Assembly (NCBI RefSeq): GCF_001039355.2
Contig: NW_019775538.1
Span: 1-64,000, forward strand
DNA: 64,000 bases
Direction of reading: 5' to 3'
From: Lingula anatina
Lineage: Eukaryota > Brachiopoda > Lingulata > Lingulida > Lingulidae
Shown: positions 32,801-46,300 of the stretch, in pieces
Position numbering within the stretch: the first letter of the stretch is position 1
Layout: the number at the start of each line of letters is the position of its first letter
Program-made: the position numbers and the translations under genes
The notes under the pieces: model-generated
What the model saw: the letters and a program-made list of their open reading frames with translations, nothing else
Told to the model about the DNA's origin: nothing
The model's database searches: none

Positions 32801-35262
32801 AGTGACAATGTCAGTAAAGAGTTGTAGAACAAGAAGAGGACGCAGAGAGTAAAAAAAGAGCACCAAAGGCTGTGCAAGTGAATAACTGTGAGTGAACGTA
32901 CATATGCGTAGTGCGTCCTCGTCTTCCGCGGCTAGAACAAGTATCGTCGATAAAACAGCATTCTTCTCTCTGCCTGTGGTTTCATTTTGTCTGCGGCGAA
33001 GATTCTTGGCGCGGGGTGATACATAGCGGTTTTATCCTAGTAGTAGGCTAAAGCGAGTGATTTTTGGTCTACGTTGTACACGTTTGCCTCTGCTACCATG
33101 AAACGGTAGATATATTCAAAAACTCTTTACATACTCTTGTAGTGTTTGTGATTTGATGTTACTTCAACGAATAATTTTACTAAACTAACGTCACTGAGGA
33201 GGACGTAATACTGAGTTTTCATCTTGTAGCTATAACTGTGACATTTGTATCTTGGATAAAGAAATGGATTTACCGTATTGACAGCTGGCAGTGACTGGGT
33301 AAGAACAAAAGACACCTCCTGATTCTGACCATAGACACAGGTCTGACCAGAGTGACAAGGTTGACGAGCATTCTACGTGTAACACAGCCACTTAACAAAT
33401 GACATGACATTTTCTGTGCACCTTTTAACATTTGGAACGCTGAAGTTCTATGAATAGTGTTAGCGGTATTTCACGGTCGACTTAACCCCGTGAATCAGGT
33501 CGACGTGTTTTAGGAAATTATTCATTGTGCGAGTTTTCACTACATTTCTAAGGTCTGGTTACTATGTTCACTCATGATACAAGTCCAAACGTCTAATTCA
33601 TGCTTTCATCTAAGGGTGGATGGATCACAATGCGACAAAGCGCTTGATATTTTCGCTTCAAGTGTCTCCTATATTTCTGCACATGTTTCATGTGAGTGCG
33701 CACACAAAAACAGTGACGGAGTTAGACTAGAAAGATAAAACTGTTGATGATTGCACATATCTATGACGCCTGAAGAAGGCTATAAGCTGTATATTTTTAA
33801 ACGTTATAATAGTATTTTCATGTACAAACGTTATTTGGGAATGCGGTGAAGACCCATCGAAGACACATGTAAACAATAGAGAATCTATAATCAAGAATAC
33901 TTAAGTATCTGACAGGGAAGATGGTTTAAAGATTGAACACTAGGGTTGAAATTTCTGGAAGGCAGTAAGTGCATATATGTGAAATCTATAAACCTGATAG
34001 CTGAAGGTACGCTGAGAAAGAAGACAGGAAAATGTATCACTGTAACAGCTCTAGCGGCTTAACAATATAAAAACAAGCAGAAATTCTTAACGAAACAGCA
34101 GAAGAGCGACAGATATTTCACTTCACATCGGACGGAATACGTTTGGATTTTATAAACTTTTTTGTTGCGGATATTAAATGAGAATTCCTCGAATCCACTG
34201 CTTAGAAATCGCGGTAGGCATTGATTTTGATGTCACGTTTGGAATCTATTCCTACGGGTCTATATGGCGTTTGTCTTTTCTATTCTGACTTGTTGACGGA
34301 TTCTGAAAACGGAGAAGTGGCCGGCAATCCACAGGTAGGAAATGATGACGAATGTGATTTGTGGGTGGTTAAATGAGGACGACTTATATCATATCCTTGA
34401 TGTGCGTTGATTTATTTATGTAATTCATGTCTAGATACTTGTGCCTCCGATATAGGCTATATATTTCTTTAAACGCCAAATTGCATATTATTAGACCATG
34501 GAAAAAAGCTGTGATTTGCGTTCGCCGATTCCAATATCTTCCCACCTGATTTTTGACTGATATTTAGGCCTATTAAGTGTTTCTTCAAAAAGTTAGGGAA
34601 ATTGCCAATTACATCGCATGTTTTGCACGCAGTTTATTTTCGGGTAAGAACATAGCCTACATACTTCGTCTTCACTATTTTGAATATCTGGTAAAATTTC
34701 GACAAGCAGATGTGTATATAAAGTTTAAACATCTTACATTGCGCGTAGAATATCTGTACCAGTGAAAACGATATTTGATTGGGCATGGTGTACATACACG
34801 GTTGCCTGAATGGGCCTGTTCACCTGGTATGGGTAGGGAATATAAGTCGTGATTGCGCAAACCAGGTCTCTTGAGAAGGTAACATTGCTTAAGAATTAGT
34901 TTTGACTACTCACTGGTGGTATGGCGCACATGTTCCGCCTGGTTGTGCAGGCAATCAAAGGTTGGGATCTGTTGCTTTAATGTGAAATACACACTGTAGG
35001 TAGCCTCAGGCAGAGTCTTATCTCTAGCTGTCAGTTTCAAAGATACTTCCAAAAGCGAATGTTTTTAACAAGTTAATTTGTTCTTGGATTCATGTACAGG
35101 TTTGATATACTCAATACAAAATCAATCAATAAGGAGAACATTACTCACTGTGGACCCCCGCCCTGAAGCTTTAATTATAGGTATATTTTCATATATATGT
35201 AATTCATCCTCTTCTGGCTCTTTCTGTCAAAGAGGTAAACTTAATGGTTCTTTCTTCCTTCA

Positions 35263-35348
35263 ATCTCTCTCTCTCTCTTTTTCTCCCTCTCTCTTTCTCA
35301 CACACGCGCGCGCGCACACACACACACACACGCACACACACACGCGCG
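35263..35348. repeat. (CT)n followed by (CA)n/(CG)n alternating tract
   Basis: A CT-rich run (35263-35300) passes into a strictly alternating pyrimidine-purine run of CA and CG steps (about 35301-35348), containing CGCGCGCGCG. Open frames across both strands are repeat reads. Confidence 0.95.
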
Positions 35349-37440
35349 GCTTTACTTTGAATTTGACCTTTAGCAACTCTGAAATACAACGGTAAAAAAC
35401 TACCCCTTTTGCCGTTTTCCCCTTTCCATGTATACTGATACGTTTAACGAGTTCCTTGAAGATCAAATAGCTGAAATGATTGGCAGGTAATTTGTAACGG
35501 TCAAGATAGACATAGAGGTTAATAGCTCGTGGCCGGAAAGGACCCCTGGTCAGTTTCACCATGATGGGTAATAAATAGATACAAACATGTTGTGATTAAG
35601 GGTTTAGAGCCGTGACTTGTGTCGTGCTACTTGCGGGTATTGGATGTTACTTAAGAATGGATAATTGTTCTTCATTTGACTCGTCATTTTGGTATCCATT
35701 TAGTATCTGTGAAGTTCACAAAAAAGATGCAAGTTTGGCCTTGTCTCGAGAGGGGGGTGGGGAGAAGGGCTTTCGATTTAACAGGATGTGCGTGTCCGTT
35801 TTATCATTGTTGCACACATTAAGTTCAATAGATAAAGGTATATACAAAACTACTATTTTATGCAGACACCTTGTGCAAACCGTGCAATATGAATTGAATG
35901 TAACTTTCAAATACTACTGATTTAAATTGTTTGGTCCAACCTTCAGTTATATTTGAGGACGTAGCCAAATCTTCAATTTGCGCCTATTTATGATATTCAC
36001 AAAACCTAATATCAATAGCGTATTTTACCAGAAATCTAGGCCTCTAGCTAGTCCAGTGGATAAACGTATCTGACGTAAACCAGATAAAATAGATCATTAC
36101 GGAAATTCGTCGGAGAAATAAGATCTGTCCGAACTTTTATCGATTTTGACAAAAGTTGAAGTGTGCAACATGTAAATATGTTAAGGGTGGCATTGGCCTC
36201 CCAATATTAAGAGATGATCGAAAACTTCTTCATCGTTTGGTGCATCTAACTCGAACCATGAAGAAAACACCTTTTGAGCACGTGAGAATTCGGTCAGATA
36301 TCCCAGCTTATCGAATTGATAAATTTAATGTTGGCAACATAAACTGTTTTCACTCCAGCGTATATGGTGTTTAAGGTCAGGGAAGTTCAACGGTTTTCAG
36401 TGAGGTGTTGAAAGGAACGCGGTAAAGGTTTCTCCATACGGACAAATCTGCTTGTTCCATTCTGTGTCTAAGTTTGGCGCTATTTATAAACAATCGTTCG
36501 GTTCAAAGTGTGAAATGATAGGACCAATGGAAGAATCTTACCTATACATTGAGCCAGCTAGACGTTCGCTCTCAGCAACATTTACATTACCCCACTGCCT
36601 ACAATGTCTGATACTATACGGTAATACAGCAGTTTATGGCATTAAAACAGTATTTGGTTTTTTACATTGATTAACTGAACAGCGCATCAAATGAACGTTT
36701 CGGGTAAGAAGATATTTTGAACATCAGTGGCCGAAGTGGAAAATTATAGTACCAAATTATAGTTATTATTACTAGTCCCATGATCCGAAAATCAAGCATT
36801 CCTGATGACTGGCAGTTATATATGTGAATGTGTAACAAAGTAGATTTTCTTCAAAATGATTGCAAAAAATTATTTAAGGAACAGATTGATTAACGATGAT
36901 CTTTGGGATAATATTATTTTGATGGAGTTGTCTAACACTAAAGAGGCAATCTAATCTTTCGCGAAGGCACCTCATTGCCTGGGCAAGGTCCATTATAATG
37001 GCACTTTGCTTTGCTAACGTCTTTGTCTTGCTGGCATATTGAGATGGCAATTGATGTCATCACTTGTAATTTAGAAAAATCTTCCCGCTGTTAGACGTGG
37101 CATTGTGCGCCATGGTTTCCAGCTTCGATGTTGCTCCGCTGGTTTCCTAGATTTAGAATCAATTTGAGGCTAATTTGCGGAGTTTGAGGTATTCATGGAA
37201 TATTGAATCGTTCGTAAAGGTTATTTCTGTGTCCTGGTCTGTATTCTTTGAGAATCAATTTGTAGTATCTGGGGTGAAATATTATACACGATGACACGTT
37301 TATAGCTTCTGTTTCATTAATTATTTCAATGAAAGTTCTCAGTGTGTCACTGAAAATATAATACGATTTGACATTTGGTCATATCACGCTGTTTGTAAAA
37401 TATCTATTATCTTTGGAGTCGGGATTGTAAAATTGCCTCC

Positions 37441-37466
37441 CAGGGTCAAGGTCAAGGTCAAGATCA
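37441..37466 (+). promoter_or_regulatory. Overlapping TCAAGGTCA sites upstream of the receptor gene
   Basis: Two perfect TCAAGGTCA elements overlap at 37446-37454 and 37452-37460, followed by TCAAGATCA (37458-37466). This is the extended monomer site bound by NR5A (FTZ-F1/SF-1) and ERR nuclear receptors. It lies 2.8 kb before the receptor start codon. The sequence is clear; function is an inference. Confidence 0.4.
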
Positions 37467-37915
37467 AGAATCATCCAACTAACCACTCCTTTTCGTTTGT
37501 AGATCATATCTTAACACTGATTGCATAGTTCAACCGTGCTGAAATCCCACGTGTAGCTATAACATCATTTCGAGTATAAAAAACAGCATATAATGGCACT
37601 TCAAGCTACCGTGATTTTAATAACATCAATAAAGTTCTCCTGAACGGAAAAAGGTGCCTAGTATGGTGGCCTGAACAAGTATGAATATTCAGATCTGTAT
37701 GTGTTTGTGCATGACAAAACGACACGAATTTCATCAACCGAACAAAGGCAGTCATGTCTTCATGCCTGACGGTGTTTGTGGAGCATGCCATGGAAAATCA
37801 TCAACTCCTCAAACTGCTTACAATTGTCTTGCCTTCTTTACATATTATCTGCTATATTGAGCGTGACATGGAAGACGTCCCCCTCCAAATACTATATAAC
37901 TAAGCGTTACATTGA

Positions 37916-37917
<2 letters not shown>

Positions 37918-37948
<31 letters not shown>
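37918..37948. repeat. (ATT)n microsatellite
   Basis: About ten units of ATT in intergenic sequence. Confidence 0.95.
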
Positions 37949-39374
37949 GGTGTGAAACCTGGTCTCTTTATTCCAATTCAAGTGGAGCGTCATGTTTTGG
38001 AGTGAAGTATTAACCAAAACGATGTTTAGGTCTTCGGTGATTCGCGTCTGTATGCGTTTTTAAACCCATAAGTACAATGTATCGTGGTGGTGTAAGGTTC
38101 TATTAAGGAATCTGTCGTTATCTAGAACGAACGCCCGCATTACCTTAATGGCCCATTAGTGTACATGTACTCCTTAACGACAAATTGACTCGGTTTAAAA
38201 GGCTGCACACTGGCAAACTATGGGGCCTATTGGATATGCCAATTATTCGACATGTACTTGAATATTGGATAATATAATGCAGGATGACGGCTGATTTAGC
38301 ATTCAGTTAATATATATATATGTACCGTCTGTCTTTTATTCTTAACTAATGTTAGGTTTGTACATGTAAAGTAATTTTTTTTACAAATTAATTTTTTTTC
38401 ATTGTGAAGGTGCTTTTTCTCTTCCATTGGTAGTTGTTATGGTTACGAACTGTTGTTTAAAGCCGACTTTGTAATTCTACACTTTGTTAGACTATTTGCG
38501 ATGAAAAATATTGTAAATATTATTTGAAGCGCTTCTAAGTATCGTTATACTTGATGGTATAATGATGGGATGGTTTTTAGTTTGATCGAAACTAATCGTT
38601 TTTGGTCATTTTACAAATCGACTTTTCCGCAACTCTTCACTTTTATACGACAATTAATTTGGGCTACTTGGCTATTCCTGTGCTAACCCGTTCAAGAGAG
38701 TTCAGTTGTTGTAAATTCTTTTTTATCATGATATACAAATAGTTAGAAACCAAACAACAGTAACGGGAGTATAGCTGTTCATGGGAGTACATTGGTTCAG
38801 TTTATAGATCATTATAAATGGACATAATTTTGCATCAAATTATAATAAAGAGTAAAAGCACGGGGCGGGAGGAGGGGGAGGGGGGAGTAAAGGTTTAAGA
38901 CACAATACGCCAGGGCCAAACAAATAAGTGTGTACTGTGGCAGATCAATCTAAAATATAGCAACGTCAATTTAAACATTTACTGGTGTCTTAATGTTATC
39001 GAATCAGAAACAAAACCCTTACTTTAGCCGACCAATTAGCTGACTACAGGGGGGCTGTAGCGTGGAGTCGTTTCTATGCATGAGTGCGTTGTTTACGGAG
39101 ATTAACTTGCGTCGGTTTAATTGGTGCCTCGGAGTTGAGACAAATTATTCATATCTCTGCCAGTGGTCAGTGGTCTGTAATAGGAGCATATTTTATACTG
39201 GAGGTTTGAGGAAGCAACTTGAACTAATCTCATAACTCGATGTTTGTCCTGGCGAACAGAAAAATAAATAATGAAACCATCTTGCCCGAAGATAGAAACC
39301 ATCGTTACTTTTGCTTTAAATCTGCAGTCGTTGTAGCCCTGAAGCTTTTGAGTTGGACGCGGTATGTAGTCTAA

Positions 39375-39597
39375 GGGCCCCTTTACACTGGACGGCGTCC
39401 TTTCTGCGTCCAGCAGTCCGGCCCCATTTGAAAGTTAAAAAATTATAATATTTTAAGTGCCGACAACTGGCTGATCATTGAACATTCATTCTGATACAAA
39501 TTCAATGCTCGTGCCTCCTTATTAAGACCACAGCGATGCCAAATTTCATGGTCGCAGAAAGGACGCAGAAAGGACGCCGTCCAGTGTAAAGGGGCCC
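39375..39597. mobile_element. MITE with TAA target duplication (PIF/Harbinger type)
   Basis: Terminal inverted repeats of about 35 bases: GGGCCCCTTTACACTGGACG and onward at the left, with the exact complement at the right up to the CTTTCTGCG segment. It is flanked by TAA on both sides (39372-39374 and 39598-39600). Length is 223 bases, with no coding capacity. TIR start and 3-bp TWA target fit non-autonomous PIF/Harbinger elements. Confidence 0.88.
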
Positions 39598-40055
39598 TAA
39601 GGAAATAAGGTTGCACGCCAGACTTGTGTTTTAGGCTTTACACCTTATGATGCACTGCAGTATACATGGTCGTTGAATCTGAAACACACACTTAATTTGG
39701 GATTTTTATAGTTGCTGAAAGTAGTGTTTCCAACCTTGTTGAAATGACAGTACTTAAGTCATGTAGTAGTTGATCCATCAAGTCATCACCTATAGATTTG
39801 TTTTTTTTTCTAATATATACATATTTTAAAGAAAATATATTCTAAAAAAAGGCAAAGCCGATTGTTGTACGGCACCACATTGACTCGACGCTCAGTGAAG
39901 TATTGACTGATATGAAACTTATGCATGTTGTAATTGATTTTTTTCTAAATATTCCTACCAATGGTGTATTAAGTTAATCCACAACGCCCCCCCCCCTCCT
40001 TGGCTGGTTGATTATGGATTGTAAACAACATGGACTGCGGACAAATATTCAATCT

Positions 40056-40100
40056 AAAAACAAACAAACAAACAAACAAACAAACAAACAAAAAAAAAAA
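40056..40100. repeat. (CAAA)n microsatellite and A-run
   Basis: Eight or so CAAA units followed by an A-run, just upstream of the receptor first exon. Confidence 0.95.
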
Positions 40101-40271
40101 CATTTAATGTTGTAGCCTAAGAATAATATCTTCTTACTTGGTTAAATGGTCACACGTATCTTTGTGTCTTTTTTTAGGAACATGTTGCTACCAGGCTGCT
40201 AACCACAGTTGCATACGACAATAAGCAGACGACACTTGCCTCGAGCTCCTTGTGCCAAGACGAGCTTTATA

Positions 40272-40332
40272 ATGGATTGTAGAACGTGCATCTTAATAAG
40301 CCTTTCCGTCCTCTGTTGTCTTGGATTAACTT
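40272..40332 (+). CDS. nAChR-type subunit exon 1: signal peptide
   Basis: ATG and 20 codons in all plus one base, then donor GTGAGT (phase 1). The peptide MDCRTCILISLSVLCCLGLT has a short polar start and a hydrophobic core, typical of a secretory signal. The next in-frame upstream stop is at about 40198, so this is the first ATG in frame. A possible acceptor (TTTTTTTAG, ending 40177) suggests a 5' UTR intron, with a short upstream open frame (ATG at about 40182) before the start. Confidence 0.82.
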
Positions 40333-43300
40333 GTGAGTATATTTTATTTGATATATCTCATGTAATTCATAAATTTAATTTATGCCATTATGACTACTGG
40401 GATATTCACACGATTCACGCGTTTTCTAATGTCAAACAAATTGATATTGAGATGTTGCGTAATAAAAACGTGCCAAGATCTGAAATCGTACATCTTTATT
40501 TAGACAATAATTAATTCTTGTTCATAATAGCGGCATTCTAAAGAATGATACCAAATCCTATTGTTTAATCTAAACGTACATGGGAAGTAACATAAAGGCC
40601 ACAACGTACAGAAGTATTTCAGAAAGGTAACGAAGAAATAATCCCCTTTTATATAAAATAGGATATTAAATAACGGAAAGGGCGTTTAAAATAAGAAAAT
40701 AAAATATATCACCACTAAATCTAAAGTAGGATCAAAATAAAACAGTGTAATGAAGTTGGTGAACGGGTTGGTTTCTATTTTAATGACTGAAAATATTTCG
40801 AGAAAGGCAGAAATGCAATCTTAGTCACTGTATGATGATATGCGGGGCAAGTATTAAGACGACCCCACTTGTCGAAAACAGCGTTTGAGAAGCGTTCTTC
40901 CATCTGTCTGTCATCACAGTCCATTCTTCGAATGTCATATCGGTCATCATTTGATTTCCATATTAACAAGATTTAAAGAAGAACGGAGCCCCAAGAAGCC
41001 TTTCTTCCAGTCACATGTACATAATCATCATCATTAAACTGTAATGATAAGATAAACTTTGCTTATAAAGATTACGAAATGAGCTGCCTGTTATTATACT
41101 TGGGTTTTGAAATTCAAGCAACGGATTATCTTATCAATACAACTACAGAAGCTTTCATTTTGCAATATTTTATGCATCATATTAAGTCCACCCCTCTCTA
41201 GTCACAGTGGCATCATTTTGAAAGCTAACATGTATATGAGATTATCGCGTCAGCCATTTTAGCTCATATTCGACTATCGGCTGCTTAGTTAGTCCCCTTG
41301 GAGGATCGGAAGGACTCTGATTGCCTAAGTATAAGTTTGAGATATACGAAAGTCTTGACTAATTTTGGAATCGATTTGTCCTTTACCTTCTGATCTTTTT
41401 GTTCAGAACGCTGTATTGATCTGCTAGCGGACGTACTGCTTGGTTAAAATTCCTCATCTTCAGATCTGACATTAACGAATCAATTTCACCTATTTGAAAA
41501 ATAAAATTATTTACTTGATGACACTGGTTATCTGACTATTTTACTTATTATTAAAAAATCATGTCTTCATTTTAGAAACTGATGCCCTATATTTGTATAA
41601 ATGAGCTTTATTAATTAGGTTTGCTTTTTTTTTCATTGTCAGGAGAGATAGAGAGAGTGAAAAAGAGAAGAGAGGTTTTTCTTTAATTGTTTGGGCAAAT
41701 ATAAATATTATTGTTCAGCGCTACTTAAGACAAACGGAATCTTACAGTTATTGCACTAATATCAGTGTTGGTGATTCACGAGTCATCTGCTTCCGTTTGT
41801 GTTAATGCGAGGCAAAGGAAATTAACAAGAAAAAGGCAAACATCCGCTTTGTATCTTGTTCCTGCTCTCCTCCCGGCGAACAGAATCTATTTCACTTGAC
41901 TAGCTCTGGTTATCGGAATTCAATGAAAACCTGTCTAAGCCAGCAGATGACAAGTTGAAGCAAAGGGAAATGTCACCGGGGAGGTGACGTCATATGCAAA
42001 TCTCCCATCTCGGTTTTCGTACCTTTGCGAGCGTCTCTCTCTCTCCCATCTCTCTCTCTGTACTGACGGTGTTTGTTTGTGTATTTCAGCTTTAATTTCT
42101 CTGTATTTTTACCGCTTTTGCCTAGCCGTCATTCAGAAACGCCCGTGGATTGTTGCAATGCACTTATTGTAGATTGCAGCTACTAGTTTTAAGTGAAGCA
42201 GTCAATTTGGCTTTCTCTTCTTGGGCATTTTACATCCTTTATAAGACATATCCAAATATTTATTAGCGGTGTGGGAGGGTACCTTTTGTAAACATTGTCA
42301 ACCTCATTGATTGAAAAGCTCTTGCTTTGAATAAAATAAAGCCAAGGATAGCACTTTAACAAAGGTTAAAATGTCAGTTAGATACGATTAATGTGAGCGT
42401 AGGTTCACCTTCCACAGCCCTGTTCCAAAACCATATTGATATTTACTTGTAAGCGACATCCCGTTGGCAAAGGCGTTGATTCTCTTTGTAATTGAAAACA
42501 ATTCCACTTTTATCCAAATTTTGGTTTTTATTTATGTAATGGTTATTTAGGAGACCAACTTCAGTTTCCGCGTCTGTCTGCATAGATATATAGATATACT
42601 TTACGCAAATACCGTATTCCAACGACACTATGAAAGTTGTTCAATCTACATAATATTCTATATTTCAAATTATGTAATCTATAATTGAACCTACAATAAC
42701 AGTGTTATAAGATGCTATTTATCTATTCATACTGAAATCCCAGTTAGATGCTGTACAATGTCAACGATATATACATGTTAGTGGGATGTCTGGAAATCTT
42801 TAGAAACCGCATGGTGATAGTTTCGCCCACTGCTAATTCTCTGTTACTGCTTGTTGTATTAGAAGGCAATTAATTATCTCTGTCGAATGCGTTTTTTCAT
42901 AATGTATTTGCCAATGTAATAAAAAGATATACTAGTAACGGGAACAGATACAAATGCCTAATGGGACAACTATCTAACTAACTATCTAAGTTCACACCCT
43001 TAGTTCAACGTTAACATACTGACGTAAATGCTGAAAACATATTTAGCGGGACTATAGGAAAAAAGGACAATAGCGGCCTGAAAACTCCCATTGTAAAAAT
43101 CATAACAGCCAAAGCATAATTAGTGAAATATATTTCTATAAATTACCAAGTCTATTTAAAGTTTGTATGTTAATTTGAATGAAACACATCTGTAAGTTTG
43201 TGACGTCACAATTGTGACATCACAATAGGAATATAACCACACATCCCCATCAGGGTTATATACTATACATGTACATCTATTGCTTTTTATGAGCCTTGGT

Positions 43301-46300
43301 CATAATAAAGCCCGTGCAATATCTTCTAAATGTTTGAATAGTGACATGAACTACATAAGAGGAAATGTCTTTTTACAATAGCAGTCAAAGAGTTATTGAG
43401 ACGTCACTTTTATTCCTCAACCGCGAGAACAATTGTAAAGCATACTCATTACGATAATGCTATTGACAGTATCAGTGATTGTATCCGTCCATGTCCCCGG
43501 GGGCATGATAGGGAGTGACGCGTATTCAACCTTGAAAACAAAACACCACGTTGAAATGACGGTAAATCGGTTCACATGTGTTAGCACAATATCTCGAAAA
43601 AAAGTCTCGGTTTATAATAAGTCTGTAAATGGGATTAAGGGTGTACACTGTGTGTTTTGAAGTACAGAATGGACCAAACGCTCCATATGGAGAGTGTATT
43701 TTGATTTTACTGTTTCAGCTTTAAGTATTGGGAAAATGAATTCAAAAAACATTTACGGTTAGAGTTACTGCATCATTTTCATTTAATCAAATTAGATGAA
43801 GAATAAAATTTCAATGATTCATGTGGTGTATTATGTTGCAGCGGGCCATTTCCATCAATGGCATATGTCTCTTCTGTATATGTTATCATGAGAATCAGTT
43901 CTATCAGTTTAGTGATGTGAGAAGGTGACAAATGGTTTGAACAGCATGATGTAATCAAAGTCGTAAGCGGTTCTCAACATATTTCGACGAAACGTCATTA
44001 CCATTATGATGATTAAGCTGTTGACGATGAATTGCATCGCAGAATTAATCATAGGATGTATTTAACAACCCTCTGCTGTTATTTACGTGGTAATACCACT
44101 TACGTATGCACGGCTTTCCCAGGTGAAAAGAACTATGTCTGCCTTATTATCTTGACAGTGTTGTGGGATTTTATGTAAAAATCTCTTTCATGGTATTCTT
44201 CTTCTTCAGCATGTTTGATGTAAGCTGTTAGTTGTTGCCTCATACAGCCACTGAAGGACACCTGTTGCTCAACAATGTCAAAATTAACCAGTAGTTTACT
44301 GAAGTTCAACTTAATTTTTAAACAAAGCAATGTTGTCTTTTTCTCAGGTGTTTTGGTCAAGGCAGATGACCACGAGTATCGCCTTATGCACGATCTTATG
44401 AAGAACTATGACAGGAGAGTGCGTCCTTCCAAAAATGCTTCAGAGGCTCTTAACGTGACATTTGGGCTGGCCTTGGCCCAAATCATTGATGTGGTAAGTA
44501 CATGTACTGAATCTGCAATATACATATTTTATTTTATTCATATTATCTGCCATTCTTTTATTGACCTCTTGACCTCATTCTCTTGACCTTGAACTCTTGA
44601 CCTGTTGACCTTGCAATCGTGTCACTTTTTTTTACGTCACTTCCTTTTGGCCTGGCGTTGCAACTCCGACAGCGTTCGAGTGCTATCATTTACACCCCCG
44701 GTATCTTAGAACGGTTTAGTCGTCATTGTTCTGTTCATTGACAGGATCCCGTGACAGCAAAATGGACAATAGTAAAATACGTAAATGAAATTCCACCACA
44801 GGATGTCCTTATACCGGCTACACAAACAAGCATACATCCTGCTGTGCATTTTTCTATTTTCCACAATTTACGCTGTGTGTAAGTCACCCATTCGCGGTGA
44901 AATTTAGTAAGATATACTCGGCTTATCATTCCTCTCAAAGGAATCTTTGGAAGAATTAGTAATGAAACAGTTCAATGCTCTGGGATTATCCGAATGTTCT
45001 GAATACTGTTCCAATTCTTACTTAAATCTTCTCGTAAAATTTATTGGCCAACCGACACTAAACTATCTAATGAATATAATTGTGTCTAAGGACAACGGCT
45101 TTAATTAACAAAAAAATCGTAAATCATATCCTAATGAACAAAGTGAACCACGTGTTTCCACAAACCTTGTAATTCGCTTAAAGTCTATACTTATTATGAA
45201 GTACACGAGGATTTATTTTATTCCCCAAAACGACGCCATGTAAATATAAAGGAATATATATTGTAGGGATATGGGTAAAATGATGTGCACAACTGATTGG
45301 TGAGAACGACTTAAGGTTGGTGAGGACATTTCTTACTGAATACCTTCTGATCTAGCTGTCCCTGTGGTTACACGAATTCATTCAGTTCTGCACGACTGAA
45401 TTGTCTTCTGATTCCGCAGAAACCCATTACTTACACACGGGATCTTTCACTTTTGCACGATTTCAATTTTCCACTTTTGTCACCTTCAGCTTTGGGACAG
45501 TGACCTCTTGATCTTTTGAAGGACAGTAGCGCCACTGGAGGGCCCTTACATCCTTTTAATTTCCTGTCTGTAATGTTTGTACTATCGATGTTTTTCTTAC
45601 ATACAAAGGCGAAAACCTACACGGTCCAGTTTCCCGGCTCTGCACAGTTCACAGTAAAGGTTAAAAGTTTGGTTAATAACTTTTCATGCTTGGAAAAGCT
45701 GGAATACGGTTTATTATGCTTTTTGAGGACCCAAATTAACAAATTGTACGTTGCGTTGAAACAAGAATCATTACCAATTACATTATTGGTTGTGAGTATT
45801 AAAGTACCAAGAGTTAGGTTACGTACAGACCTGGATGAGGATTTTAAGAGTACATGCACTTCTGATGATCTTCAGCCTACAGCAGGTCTTATCAAATCCT
45901 CTGTCACCAGAATGTGAGGCGTTTTCACGTCTAATGCCTTTCTTTTTGATACACCCATCTCCAATTACCAAGAAAAAATAAGCACAGAGGGAAAATTGAC
46001 AAATACATCGCTTTTCACTGAAAGTGAGTATCAGCAATTATATTTGAATCCCTTCTTCCATTCAAAGACCCCCAAGGGAGGAAATGATTCATAACAGTTC
46101 AACAGTAACGACTTTGAAAGAAGTGTAGTTGAAATGCACTTTTATGAAAAACTATCTCCTAAGCTGCATAATCCTAGGGGGCGTTAATCAGTCAAGACAG
46201 TCCTAGAGGTTTTTTCCAAATGACAATTCTATTCCGTCTCAGTTTATTGTATTCCATCTCTTAACTTATAGAGTGAAATTTGAAATGATTAACAAAATAC

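Larger units (their letters stand above)
29809..40177 (+). other. PINCH 3' UTR and intergenic region
   Basis: No recognised coding sequence. The first separate AATAAA is at 30283-30288 and may end a short 3' UTR; T-rich runs follow at about 31030-31050 and 31505-31521. The part around 32880-33060 is richer in CpG than its surroundings, and CCACAG|GTAGGA at about 34335 is a donor-like site; both could belong to an unseen 5' UTR of the receptor gene. There is one ambiguous base at about 31958. Confidence 0.5.
40333..44347 (+). other. nAChR-type gene intron 1
   Basis: About 4 kb of AT-rich intron ending TTTTTCTCAG. No coding sequence recognised. It contains CT/GA-rich stretches (about 41640-41670 and 42031-42060) and two CRE palindromes listed separately. 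Confidence 0.75.
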
